In this document: piece by piece, positions 1 to 12,500 of the stretch | Layout of the letters: the number at the start of each line of letters is the position of its first letter | How positions within the stretch are numbered: the stretch's first letter is position 1 | Assembly: GCF_963662255.1 (NCBI RefSeq) | Contig: NC_085072.1 | Coordinates: 6,597,001-6,661,000, forward strand | Reading direction: 5' to 3' | Source of the DNA: Cinclus cinclus | Lineage: Eukaryota > Chordata > Aves > Passeriformes > Cinclidae | DNA: 64,000 nt | Made by a program: the position numbers and the translations under genes | Notes under the pieces: generated by a model | Database searches by the model: none | The model's input: the letters and a program-made list of their open reading frames with translations, nothing else | Told to the model about the DNA's origin: nothing

Positions 1-3000
1 TGTTACAGGCAGTGATTCTCAAGGCTTAACAGCCATGATCACCCCTAAAGTGCTGATTCGGCTCAAGTCCCAGCCTGTCACTGCTGCATGGCTGCTTATT
101 GTCTGCTCTCACCTGCCAGTGGGGAGATGGTGGCCCCCTCCCACACAGCATGGGGCTGCCCCAGCTTGCACTGGTAGCAGTGGTGGAATGGTGTGATGAT
201 GGGGATGCTGGCAGTGATGGTGACTGCAGTGGTGGGGATGTTGACAGTGATGGGGATGATGGGGTGACGGGGGTGATGGTGGTGGTGATGGGGATGATGT
301 GGTGATTATGGCAGTGATGACAACTGCAGTGGTGGGGTGCAATGACAGAGCCAGTGAGTGCAAGCAGGGAATTGACTTCCTCCCCCTCTTCAGCCACCCT
401 TGGAGCCTCCCACAGAGCCACCTCATTTCGAAGAAGGGTCCACCAACATGTGAGATGTGGGGTGACTGTACTAAACCAGGGTCATGTCAGCTCTCTGGCT
501 CTGGCTCTGCAGGGGCTGGTTCTCCTTGGGCTCTTGGGGGACTTGGGCTCTGCAGGACACGTGCTTCCCCCACAGTACTCCCTGCTGTAACACCGCTGTC
601 TCCCCCAAGACTTTCTGCTGGCCTCTCTTCCCTCAGCCAAGGGCAAGTGCAGAACGTGCTGGGCTGTGTTCACCTTCCTCCTGGAGCCTTTCAGGGCTTC
701 GTGTAGGCAGCATCATGTGCACAGCCCAGCCTGCCTTGGTGGAGTCACGAGTGGGGACCTCAAGTATCTACAGCTTCCCCTGCACATCCCCATCACTGAC
801 GGCAGGAGGCTGTGCTTCCATATCCATGGGGAGTAGCAGCTCCAGCTCCACCAGCTGAGGGGGCTGTTGCTGTCATTCAGGGAGTGGTGGCCAGGCTTTT
901 CCCATCCTGTGGTCAGCAGAGCACCAGCCAGCTGTCCAGGTACCCCATTAACAGGGTACTGGGTGGCCCTGTCCCTGCCCCTCAGGGAGCAGGACCTTCC
1001 TCTGACACTGCTGCAGAGGATGTAGGGCTGGCAGCCAGCTCTCTGCTCACACCAATGAAGGCAATTAAAACAGCAGTGCTAATGTACCTGCTGCCTTCTG
1101 GGTGGGGCAACAAGTTTGCAGGAAAGAGTGTGATGCTTTCCCAGGGCACTGAGCAAGTGTGGAAGACATGCTCTGCCCAGCTTGGGTGCCCTGGACATCC
1201 CCAGAGAGAGAGGGGTGATCTGGGGCTACTGGTACATCCTTGGTGGGAGCACACAGGAATTGCAGGGATGAGGCTGAGCTGGAAAACAAGGTCAACACTG
1301 CAAGACCTTGCAATCACCCTACAGAGACGTTAGCCATCTCCACTGCTCATTCTGACTGTTTGGGAGCTGTTGGGCAGAAAAGACAGTTAAGCCCCAAAGA
1401 GAAGGGTTGCAGGTTGTGATCATCCCCCTGCCCAGCCATCCAGGAGTGGGAATCAGAGCTGGATGTAATAATGCAAGATAAAGCCATGTACTCCAATCAG
1501 AAACACTGCTGGCAGCTCACCCAGATGCCAGTGATAGAGTCGCAGGCTGCAGGGTGTGAGTGCAAAATCCACCAGGCTCGGGCTGTTGGGTGTCCCCTCA
1601 GGTGGTCTCTGAGTGCCAGAGTGGAAGGTTTTCAAGAAAAATACCAACAAAATGCTGCCTGTGCTGATTCATTCATAAACAGGACTGGGAACAGGGGCTG
1701 GGGCAGATGGAGAGAACAGTGTGAGTCTGCTTGAGGGTTTGTGGAGCTAGGGAGTGCAGTGGTGCTGGAGGAGGCTCACAGCCCAGTGAGAATGGATTTT
1801 ATTACAGAGTTTATTAGTGGATTTTTCAATGCACTGGAAGGAATCGAGCAAGCAGTTAGAAATGTTTTCCAGCCTGGGGAAATTTGTTACAGCTACTGTG
1901 TAATAGGGGCCCACCGGAATGACTCAGGAACACCACACAGCCTTTCTCGGTGAATTCTGCTTGCTGTTGAAATCTTTACTGGGTCAATGGGAGTCCTTTC
2001 CCAGTTGGATCCTCTGAAATGAGACCAGTTGGGTCACGGGGGGCAAGAAAACACAAGTATGAGTGCCATGCTCATGCTGAGTAAATACCGGTGCAGACAG
2101 TGCACCCATGCAAGCCTTGTGCCGGTGTTGGTATCATGTCCTGCTGTCCCACTGCCTGCATATGGACATGTGGGCACATGTGCAAGGTCAAAGGCATAGA
2201 TGATACACATGCACGCACCATCTCTCTGCAGGGCTTTGCTGCCATGTGGCTCCCACATGAATGATGCAAACACACACGTACACACACGCACACACATGAG
2301 TTTCTGTGCTAAGGCACATGGGGCACACGTGTTCCACGGATGCAGCCCTGCCTGGCCCCAGCGGGAGCCGGTGGCCACATGCTTCTTTGAAACGAGCCAT
2401 TTGGAGTTGATTGTTTCCCCATTCCTTGACGTACTTGGCCACGTCAGCAGCACTCGGCTGCGGGACCATGGCTGCACCCCGATGTGCAGACAAAGGAACT
2501 GCTGCCGCTTGCTGTGGGAGGTGGCAGGGAGAGCTGGACATGGGCACAACCTAGAGCTCCCAGCCTTGTCCAGCCGTGGTTCTGTGCTGTCTGTCACAGT
2601 CAGACTCACGACAAACAGTGCTATGCCCTGAGGCAGCCATTCCAGCACAGTTCTCAGCTCTCTCATTTCTCCTCCTCCTCTTCTTCCTTGGCTGCCTCTG
2701 GCCCTACATCCCACCTTGTAGATCTCCTTCTTGTGGTGATGGTACCTGCTGATGCCCCAGCTTGGCCAGCCAGTAGGTGGGGGCGATGGGCACTGCGTGG
2801 ATTGGGGCCAGGCACCCACAGTGCCAGGTTGCTGAGTGTGTGTAATGTGGTGGTCAGCACTAGAAGCCATGCCAGGGAGTGCTGCAGTTGAGGGAGTGGT
2901 CAGGGGTGGACTCAGGCTTCCTGCCTCAGTTTCCTCGTGTGCAAAGTGGAACTGTATCATATTTGCTGAGCCCTGAAAGGGCTCAGTTGAGAAAGGAGTG

Positions 3001-6000
3001 TTGAGTGAGAGCTCTCAGTTGAGTGAGAGCTGCTCAAGCACAGCAGAGGGTATAGGCGAGTGAGACCCAGCCTGGCACAGGGACAAGTTATTTGGCCAGT
3101 TTGGTCTGGTGACCTCCCAGTGCAGGGCCTGGGGACAGTGGCTGCATCTCAGGGCTGCCCTATGCATGGTCAGAATGGGGGGGGGGAAAGGGCCAGAGCC
3201 AGCACTCCCTTCCCTCTGCAACAGCATGATGGTCAGAGCCTGTGAGAGCAGTGGGATCTGCTGAGAGGCTGCAGGTCAGCCTGGGGCTGGGGCAGAGAGA
3301 CATCAGTCCCTGAGCCTGCAGCTCCAGTGGAATGGGGAGTGCTGCGGAACAAATCCCAGCCATAGCTGTCGGGAAAATGAGCCTGGCCTAGGCCGGTTGT
3401 CCAACTGACCCCGTCACAGCACGGGCTGAGCCTTCTCTGCTGCTCCATGCTCCAGCAGCTGGAAACATCTGGCTGCACAAGCTTACTAAATTGATGTGGG
3501 AGGAATCCAGTGCTCTCCCGCTATTCCCACACTTCAGCCTCTCCCAGTGGCTCCGGTTTCAGTTTGGACTCAGCTCTGGTATGCGGTGGCTTGGTGAGCT
3601 CCCTGTGTCACCACCTGGACAGCACTGTGGGGGCAGATGGTGGCACTTCAGTTCTAGCAGCAGGATGTGTGCCAGAGGTGGGTGAGCAGCTCTGCCAGTC
3701 CCAGTTTGGCCCTTTCCTGGGTGAGAGCTGCTGCTTTTCATGGAGACCAGAGTGACCCTTACTGTCACCCAAAAACTGGGGTGATGTCATCTAGGCATGG
3801 ATGGCAAATGGGGTAATGGATGAAGGCTGGGAGGAGTCAGTGCCTTTGCCCTGGAACTCCTGTCCTGGTGCCCTAGGCTGCTGCTTATTGCCGTTAGTGC
3901 CTCAGCAGCAGAGCAGTACAGGGGAGGTGGTGCCCCTGTGCCAGCCCTTCAGTCAGGGCAGCTGGGGACATGGCACAGGCTCGCCCCACTGCTTCTTGGA
4001 TGGGCATGGCTGTAGCAGCCCTGCTGGCAGCGGCGCCTGGGGAGGAGGCAGTGCCAGGCCCCGGCGCTGGCTCTGTGCCCAGGGGAATGGCTGCGGGTGG
4101 CCATGGGAGAGGCAGAGGGGGTTTTGGGAGGGAGCTGGGCCCAGGAGGAGCATGCTGCAGGAGTGGGAGCCACTGCCGGCACCAGGGGACAACAGTAACT
4201 CTTCATCCCATCCCACTCTGTCCTGGCCCCAGCATCCTGGGGTGTGTGTGCATGCCACCTCCTCTGGCTGTGGGAGCTGGGTCTGGGTCAGCATCCACCA
4301 AATGGGGCTAGCATGAAGGAGCAAGTCCTCCCCTGCATGGAGATGCACCTGGGGACGCTGGTTGGTGTTGTCTCGCTGTTCCCTGAGGTTCAGGGAGCCC
4401 AAATCTACCATTGCCCTACACACTGTGGTGTGACAGCTGGGGACTTGGCCACAGGTTCCTACTCTGCCATTTCAAGCCTGAAAATCCATCTTTGCAGGCA
4501 ACTTGAGAGCAGGACCTGGCAGCTTTGGGATGCCAACACGATCCTTTCTGCCTGCCCCACCAGACAGGCATGGTGTCCCCTTGTCCCTGGCTGCAGAGCA
4601 AGGTGGGTGCCACCCTTCAGCACTGAGGGCCTCTCGAGCCTCCCCTACACCCTGGTTCCATGTGTGGAGCCACCTCAGCTCTATCCCCCTCCTGTACTGC
4701 CTGTGCATCCCCATCCTGTGGCTCTGGAGACCACCTGGAGCTTCTGTGCCATTGATTAACTCCTCCACTGGTGCAATGGATGAAGCTGGGGATGTAGGTC
4801 AGTGCCATTGGAACAAGCACTAGGAGCTTCTGTGCCTTTGATTAACTTCTCCAATCTTTACGATGGAGATTTAATAATGAGTTAATGATGACTTGTGTCC
4901 TGCTGAGCCAGGTTCTGGGATCTGGACTGTGGTGATTGAACACATGCAGGGATGAGTGTCCTTATGCTGTAATGTGGCTGGCCACATTCAGTGCTCTGTG
5001 GGCTCACCAGACGTTTTACCTCATCTGCAACTGATTTTAACCTGCTTGACTGAACCCGTCTCATCAGGGCTGTTCCTGCTTGTCACCCCCTTCCAGGCTT
5101 GTGTAAATTGTGGCTGCTTCACTGGTCTGAGGTGTTCCTGCCTGGGCAGGTGGGCAAGGGGAGTCTGGGGATGGGGCAGCATCACCCATGGGTGCTGCCT
5201 GCGGTGTGGCCAGAGTGTGATGGGGGCAAGGAACACACAAGGAGCCCTGCTTGAGCACTGGCATGTGGCTGTGCCTTTATGGGGAGATGGCAGGATGTGT
5301 GCCAGTGGTGTCCCCTGTCCTCATGTCCCTGTAGCTGGGGGGTGTGCTGTCAGCGTCCCTCATGCCCATGTCCCTGCAGTTCACACGGTGCTGGTGCTGT
5401 TGCAAATCCTGGAGCGCTGGTTGCCATGTTACATTAGGAGGAGCCACATCCCATGTCCCTGACGCCTGCTGTCACTGCAGATCTGTGGCAGGCTGCAGCT
5501 GAAAGGCCTGAAATCAGGGATCAAAGCTGCAGTGGCATGGCTGTTAGTGTCCGGGGTGCATGTGAATGGGACAGAGACTCGGGGCTGAAGCCATGGCCCC
5601 AAGCCCCCAGCACTGCTGGGGTTATGCCAGGAGTGAGCCCTCCCTGCTCTGTGCAGATGTCTGCATTCTTACACATTTGTGCAGGTGTCTCTGGGGAGCA
5701 TGCACACATTTGTGTGCAGATGTATGTTTATGTTTGTGCATGTGCCTGCATGTATCTGCACATGTGTACAAGTGGTTGTGATGTGGGTAGATGCATAGGT
5801 GCATTTTGTGGGGTGCATGGTGCTGTGTGTGTGTACACACCCATGCCTTGGGTGTGCACACCTGGAGAAGTCCCAGGGCAAACAGAACTTGGGGGTACTC
5901 AGTTCTGGGCTGTGCCTGTGGGGGCTCAGTCCCACCAGCTGCTCTAGCATCACACAGAAGCAGCCATTCCTTCACAACTGGGGCTCAGTGTCTTCCACTC

Positions 6001-6418
6001 CCCAGCATCCCCTTGGTCCCACTGGCTGCACACTCAGTGATGCTGCCCCAGTGCCCATGTTCCCAGGCTGGAGCACCCCTGGGACCTGGGGGATGCAGGG
6101 GCAGGTTAGGGGACATTCTTCCAGGACTACCGCTCCTGTTACCTGTGTGGGTCCTGTGGCCCCATTTTGTCTCTGCTAGCTCATCCTTTCTGGACTGGAC
6201 ATCACCATCCCAGCTGCCTGCTTGGGAGTGGCATTTCAGGGTGGTGCAGCTCCAGCCTGGTGCCAGCCTCGTCCTGCTCCTTCCTGGTGGGCAGAACCAG
6301 GGCTATTGGGCATGGCCACAGGCAGGGGGATGCTCCATCCATCCATCCATCCATCCATCCATCCATCCATTCATCCATCCATCCATCCCTTTAAAGCCAT
6401 CACCTTGTCTCTCTGCAG
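1..6418 (+). other. NAV1 intron, 5' part of window
   Basis: No exon of NAV1 or another gene was recognised here. It holds a GAT/GGT-rich simple stretch (200-330), a TG/CA-rich region (2265-2310 and 5670-5850), ten consecutive G at 3177-3186, an AT-richer island at 1770-2030 and a CATC microsatellite just before the acceptor. The exon encoding the residues before DPESQ was not found and is presumed upstream. Confidence 0.7.
6334..6390 (+). repeat. (CATC)n microsatellite
   Basis: About fourteen CATC units with one interruption (cattcatc) end roughly 28 nt before the acceptor of the NAV1 exon at 6419. Confidence 0.95.
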
Positions 6419-6521
6419 ACCCGGAGTCCCAGAGGAAGAGGACAGTGCAGAATGTACTGGACCTACGTCAGAACCTGGAGGAGACCATGTCCAGCCTAAG
6501 GGGCTCTCAGGTGTCTCACAG
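6419..6521 (+). CDS. NAV1: NAV1 exon (first in window)
   Basis: The acceptor is ctctgcag and the donor is ag|gtgaga. The exon completes a split Asp codon and encodes [20 protein letters not shown] and on to GSQVSH, a short helical, conserved NAV1 block. It leaves with two bases of a Ser codon. A CATC microsatellite ends about 28 nt before the acceptor. Confidence 0.95.
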
Positions 6522-9500
6522 GTGAGACCCCAACACCGGACCCCCCATCCCCGTTCCGCAGAGTCGGTGTCCTTCCTGGGGCAGACAGGAAGCAGCTCTG
6601 CTCTGGTGAGGGTCATGTGGGTGGGAGCGAATCAGCAGTGCTTTGTGACCTGGGGACCCTGTGCATGGAGGCTTGGAGAGAAGCCCCCAAATCAGTGGGG
6701 TGTTGTGTGATGCTGCAGCAGAGTCCTGTCCCTGAAAGTGCTCTGGGACAGTCAAGGTTGAGGAGTGGTGGCAGCGAGGGGAGCTGGCAGAGCAGAGAGA
6801 GGGGGTGAGGTCTGTTCCCAGTGGTCAGGTGACCCTGAATAGACCACCAGAGATGAAGGTATCACCTGTACCCACCCCAGTTTGCACCAGAGGCTCCATC
6901 CCTATCCGTAACTTAGTTTCTCTGCTCTGTGTAGGGTGATGACGGAGGAACTCTCAGCCAGAGCCCAGGAGCAGAGGTGGGGGTACCCTGCCCAGACCTG
7001 CAAGGGGATGGGATCAGGGTGGACACTGGGTGGAGAGCTAGAGCACAGTGACTGTGCTTAGGGGGCTCTGACACACGTCTGGGACTGCCTGTGTCCCCCT
7101 GGGTCACTCAACTTGAGATTTGCATGGTTTCTGTTTCACTCTGGATTTGCAAGGTTGTGTGGGTGTCAGCCAGTTTGGAAAGTGGGGATGAGGGAGCATG
7201 CTTCTCCTGGAGTGTGTTGCCACCTCGTGGTCTCCCTCGATCCTGTTTTCTCTCTTGGAAGGGACAAAAAGCAGCAGCTCCCTCCCACCTTTCACCCACC
7301 ATTCACCATTACAGACCTTCCTGTGTCACCCCTCAACAAGCCTTGCTCAGGTTGAAGCAGTGCTTTGATCTCCCTCTTCATCAGCTGAAATTTCTAAACC
7401 TTGCTTGCCTTTACTGTGCTTCCTGGATATTTTCTCAGCCAGGAGCAGCAGAGAGCTGTGGCAGTGGGATTTGCATGGGACCACAGCAATATTTTCTGAG
7501 CTGGCCATTTCCTGAAATGATCCATTACAGCGCTGCCATCCTTTCGCTTGATGCAGGAGCTGGGTCAGAGCCCAGCACTGCTCATGTCAAGCCAGGGCTG
7601 CGTTGTGTTCGTTTTGTTTTCATCAATGTCAAACTCCACCCCCTCCTCACCCCAGCACTCGGCTCCTTTGAAAATGCCTCTCAGATCAGGTCCTAGGAAA
7701 ATAGGGTGAGGACATTAAGGGAGATTAAATTAGCATTGCTGGTGGGATTTGACTCTTCACTATCACTTCCTTTCCTTGATGAGCTGTGAGTACATCACAT
7801 GGTGGATACCTCAGTTGCATTCCTGCCATGGAAAAAAATGGCTATGGATAGCCCAGGGATCCTTACCCCTGCACTCTGTCCCTTTCAGCAGGACTTAAAC
7901 GTGTGAAGATCTTCCCTCTTATCCCATGGCAACTGAATTTATTTGGAAGCTTTTTTTATTCCAGTAGCCCACAGCAACCTCGGCAGCTCCCTGCATCCCT
8001 CCAGGAGCTCCTCTGCGGCTGTGAGCCAGATTTTCCTTTCCCAAAGCTGTGTCAGCTCTTCCCTGGTATGTTGTAATTACACACGTACCCACTCATTCTG
8101 CTTTTGGGAACACTTCCTACAAGTCTGTCCAATACAGATGTCATCTGCAAGTCCTCTGGATGTGCCTGCATCGCTGGTGCACTATAGCTGCTTTGGGCTC
8201 TCTCTTTATTCCTTCCACAAACTAACTATTCCCCAGATTTCTCTTGTTATCCTCACTGAGTTCTTCCATCCAGTGGCTGAGGGCTCAGTCTTTGCTGTTG
8301 CCTTGTTAGGGCACAATGTTATTCCTGAAAGATGTCGCCATGCTCCTGTCAGCAGAGCTGCATGAACTTCCTTGGGGCTTAGAATGGAATCACAGAGTCA
8401 CTGAGGAGACTCAGTGGGCACTTGGAGGACACTTGGAGAAAGTCTCTAAGATCATTGAGTCCAGCCATTTCCCCAGTACTGCTGTGTTCACCAATACATC
8501 ATGTTCCCAAGAACCACATCCACAAGTTTTTTAAACACTTCCAAGGATGATGACTCCACCACTGCCCTAAGCAGCTGTGCCTGACCACCCTTTCAGGGAT
8601 GGAATTTTCTCTGATATCCAACCTGAACTTCCCCTGGCACAGCTGTAAGCTGTTTCCTCTTGTCCTGTCCCTTGTTACCTGGGAGCAGAGCCCAACACTT
8701 CCCTGGCTCCCCCCTCCTGTGAGGGAGTTGTGGAGAGCCAGAAGATCCACCCCTGAGCCTCCTTTTCTCCAGGCTGAGCCCCTTTGCCAGCTCCCTCAGT
8801 TGCTCCTGGTGCTCCAACCCCTTCCCCAGCTCTGTTGCTATTCTCTGGACACACTCCAGCCCCTCAATGTCTTTCTTGTCATGAGGGGCCCAGAACTGAA
8901 CCCAGGATTCAAGGTGAAGCTTCTGTTCCTCCTGCTCAGAGACACAGTTGGCATCTGCTCTGAGCTGCCAGCAGCACATCCTCAAACAGCCTTTGTGCTG
9001 CTGACAAAAAACCCTTTTAGCTGCCTCTTTCAGTTCCGCTTTAACAAACTTCCTAGGTTTTTTTTTTTTAATGTAGTTCTCTGTTTTAGATTCAGTGCTG
9101 CAGCCCGGGTTTGGCTTTGGGTGCTCTTGCAGGAACGTTTAATCCAAGCTAGGGAATAATTTGCTGATAGTAATGTTTGGAGCCAATTTGAGGACTGTGG
9201 GTTCCCAAGGAGCTCCTCCAAGAAGTAATTGTTTCTCGTGACTAAATTTAGTTTTAGAATCACAGTTCACCCAAAATACACCCCAGGAGGTGCAGGGAGT
9301 GCTGGAAGTCCCCATTCCTGAAGCACTCATGGGCTCTCAGCTGGCTACAGAGCACTTTGCTTGTGGAGAGCCCCTGAGGCTGGGCAGCCCTCTCTTGACA
9401 TCATCTTTCCTGCCCAGATATGGGGGTTCAGTCTACAGGGTTTCAGTGTGAGGTGCTGCTGCACGGACTGGTCCCAGGTCTGCCCCTCATCATTCTTTCA

Positions 9501-12500
9501 CTCACAGCCTCCACTCCCTGGCATGGCCCACTGTCACATTTCTTGGGATTGGTGCCACCAGCCCAACTTGTCCTGTCCTGGGTGTGATCTTGAGGTGCAG
9601 ATGTTGAAGTGCTGGGAGCAAAGTGGCTAAGCAGAAGCAGCACAGGGGAGCATGTCCAGGCTTTCCACTAAAGGTGCCCTATAAAGAGAGTTCAGCCCAG
9701 CTGGATTTTGGGGCTGGGCCCAGTCTCTAGAATAGTGCTGGCCCCTCTACAAGGTGTGTTTGCCACCAGTCCTGGTGGCACCCCCGGCCCTGTTCTGAGG
9801 TGGGTGGACAGGGTTGTGGGTTGTGGTAGAGTGTTGCCTTTGTAGATTGACTTGAGCACAGAGCCCCCATCACGCCCTATGGGTGTGATTCATTTCCACC
9901 ATCTCTGGGGAGACATGGGCATCACTAAACACCTCAGTGTGCTGCCCCACTGGGTCCTTGACTGTGGGACACTGGGCTGGCACCAGGAAGGGAATGAGGG
10001 GATTGTCTCTTGCCAGCTGAGATGGAAGGGGTCCAGAACAGACAGTGTCCTTGCAACTACAGTCCTGGGAGCCTCTGGCCTTGCCTGACTGCCTCAAAAT
10101 GAGCAGTTTTGATATCTGAGCACTTGCAGACCCAGTTCCAGGGGTGAGGCAGGGCACAGCTCTCCACTACCCCCTGTGCCCTGCCCTAACTCCCTGCATG
10201 CCTATCCTCACAGCTCTCTTGAGATGACCTGCTATGACAGTGATGAAGCCAACCCACGGAGCGTCTCCAGCCTCTCCAACCGCTCCTCTCCTTTGTCCTG
10301 GCGCTATGGGCAGTCCAGCCCACGACTGCAGGCCGGGGACGCGCCATCGGTTGGGGGGACCTGCCGCTCCGAGGGCACCCCGAGCTGGTACATGCACGGG
10401 GAGCGAGCGCACTACTCGCACACCATGCCCATGCGCAGCCCCAGCAAGCTGAGCCACATCTCCCGCCTGGAGCTGGTCGAGGCGCTGGACACCGATGACG
10501 TGGAGCTGAAGTCGGGGTACATGAGTGACAGTGATCTGATGGGGAAGACGCTGACGGAGGATGAGGACATCACCACGGGGTACGTGCCCATGCAAGGAGT
10601 CGTGCCCGGACTGGGGCTCTTCAGGAGGTTTCACCCCCTCCTGTTCAGCCGGTGGTGGGGGAACACTTGGCACAGTGGGGGTAGATGGAGTGGTACATAG
10701 GTTACAGCCAGTCTGGTTAGGATTGGATCATGTCCCCACATCCCAGGAGATGCTTCCTTGCCAGCAGGAAGGGTGGTGCTGGGGCCATGGGGCTTATAGG
10801 CTCCTGAGCCAGAATGAGCTGCTCTCCCAGCATGTGGGAAGTGTCCATCTTGATCTGCCTGTTCCTGGAACAGGGAGCTGAGAAAATGCATGGTCTGTAG
10901 CTGCAGAAGCCATGGGTCAGAGTCCTGCTGGAGTGAATGCTGCTGCTTTCAGAATCAGTTTGCACCAGTCAGTCTGAGTGGCTTCCTGTGATCAGGCACT
11001 GTCAGGACATCCTGTGGGACTTCTGATGGTCTGTGGTGGGACAGGCTGGGTCACATCTCAGCATCCCAATGAGAACTGGGCATCAAGGTGTCATTCTAAT
11101 GGCTGACTCCACATGGGGCAGGATGTGCTGCTGAGCAGGGTCCTTCCTTCTGGGACCCCCATCAGCCTCCATCTTTCCACCCATGGGGCCTGGGGCATCT
11201 CCTGCCACATGGGCACAACCCAGCACTCCCAGGGCTCACATTTTCTTGCCAGATGTGTCCAGCTCCTGCAGCACTGTTGAGGTGCCCCTGACTCTGGCAA
11301 GGGTCCAGGGTTTGAATATGTTGGAGGTTTCCTGTTTCAGCACAGGAGAAAATAACTAACTTGGGTGTTTGAGCTGTCCCAGAGCCCTACAAGGTATTTG
11401 GCCTCCTAACAGTGCTGCTTTGGCCTCCTGGGGTGACTGTAGTCACGTCAGTTTGGTGCAGGATAGAGCACAGCCTGTGGCTTCACACCCATCCTGGGGC
11501 CAGTGCTCCCGAGATATGACCTGTAGGCACATGTTGTAGTTGCAGGGGACACACCATTGGCTATTTGCTGGCTTCTACCCTTGCCATACTCCAGCTGTGA
11601 GCTGAGAGTGTGTGCAGCATGGTGGGTGTCAGATCCCTCCTCTCCATGAGCTTGGGGGCTGCCTTGTGCTTGTGAATGAGGGAGCCTTGTGCTGCTTGAA
11701 CACAGACCCTTCTGTAGATCTTAGATGCTATTATATAATAGATACTATTTCTTGGTAGCCAGAGGTCCCATATCACCATGTTCTGCAACTGGCCACTGGA
11801 CTGCGAGGTGTGATTGGCAGTGGGGTGGATTTGGACTTCCCTGGATGGCTGTTGCAGCAGGGCTGGCTGTGGGGATGAAGGGTACACTGCTCTCTATCTC
11901 CCTCCTTGTCTCATCTTGGAGCTGCTCATGCAGGTGGATAAGCTTGGGGTGCTCTTGGCTTCGGAGGCAGTGACGGGAGTGACATTTTGTCTCCATCAAC
12001 CACTGAGCAGGGGGAGTGTGGGCAGGGTCAGAGACCCACAACAGCTCAGCCCTGCACTGGTATGGGCAGGATTTACTTCTCCTTCAGGAAGGTACAAACT
12101 TTGAGGATGGATCCCTGCATGGCAGAGCCTCTGTGAGGTCCTGGCAGCACCACAATCCCCTGGTGTGGGTGAGGCTACCGGTGCTGCAGTGAGCTGAGTC
12201 CTGTTCCTGTGCAGAGTCCCCAGTATGATGCCCTGTATGTACCTGGAGTTCTTTGCCATGTCAGAGACAGACTGTTGCTCTGTGCTGGGTAACCTCCCCA
12301 AGGAGGGGTGCAGGAGTGAGCCAGGCAGCACAGGACCTCCTTATCTGCAGGGGTATATCCTGGGGATCAGCCATTTCGCCAGGGTCGTTGTGGACACAGG
12401 GACATGTAGTAAGCTACACAGCTTCACACCTTCATCTCCTATGTCCCCACAGCAGAGCTTGTGGGGGGTCTACCAGAGTGGGTAGCATGTCAGGGTCTCT

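Noticed and set aside
1741..1953. 70-codon frame at 1.7-1.95 kb as a missing NAV1 exon
   Set aside because: The peptide does not match NAV1 and the borders lack the splice phase required (one base of an Asp codon at the donor side).
8593..9159. Open frames on both strands at 8.6-9.2 kb
   Set aside because: They lie mostly within the CR1 3' fragment and its flank; the frames are not the CR1 reverse transcriptase, which is truncated away.
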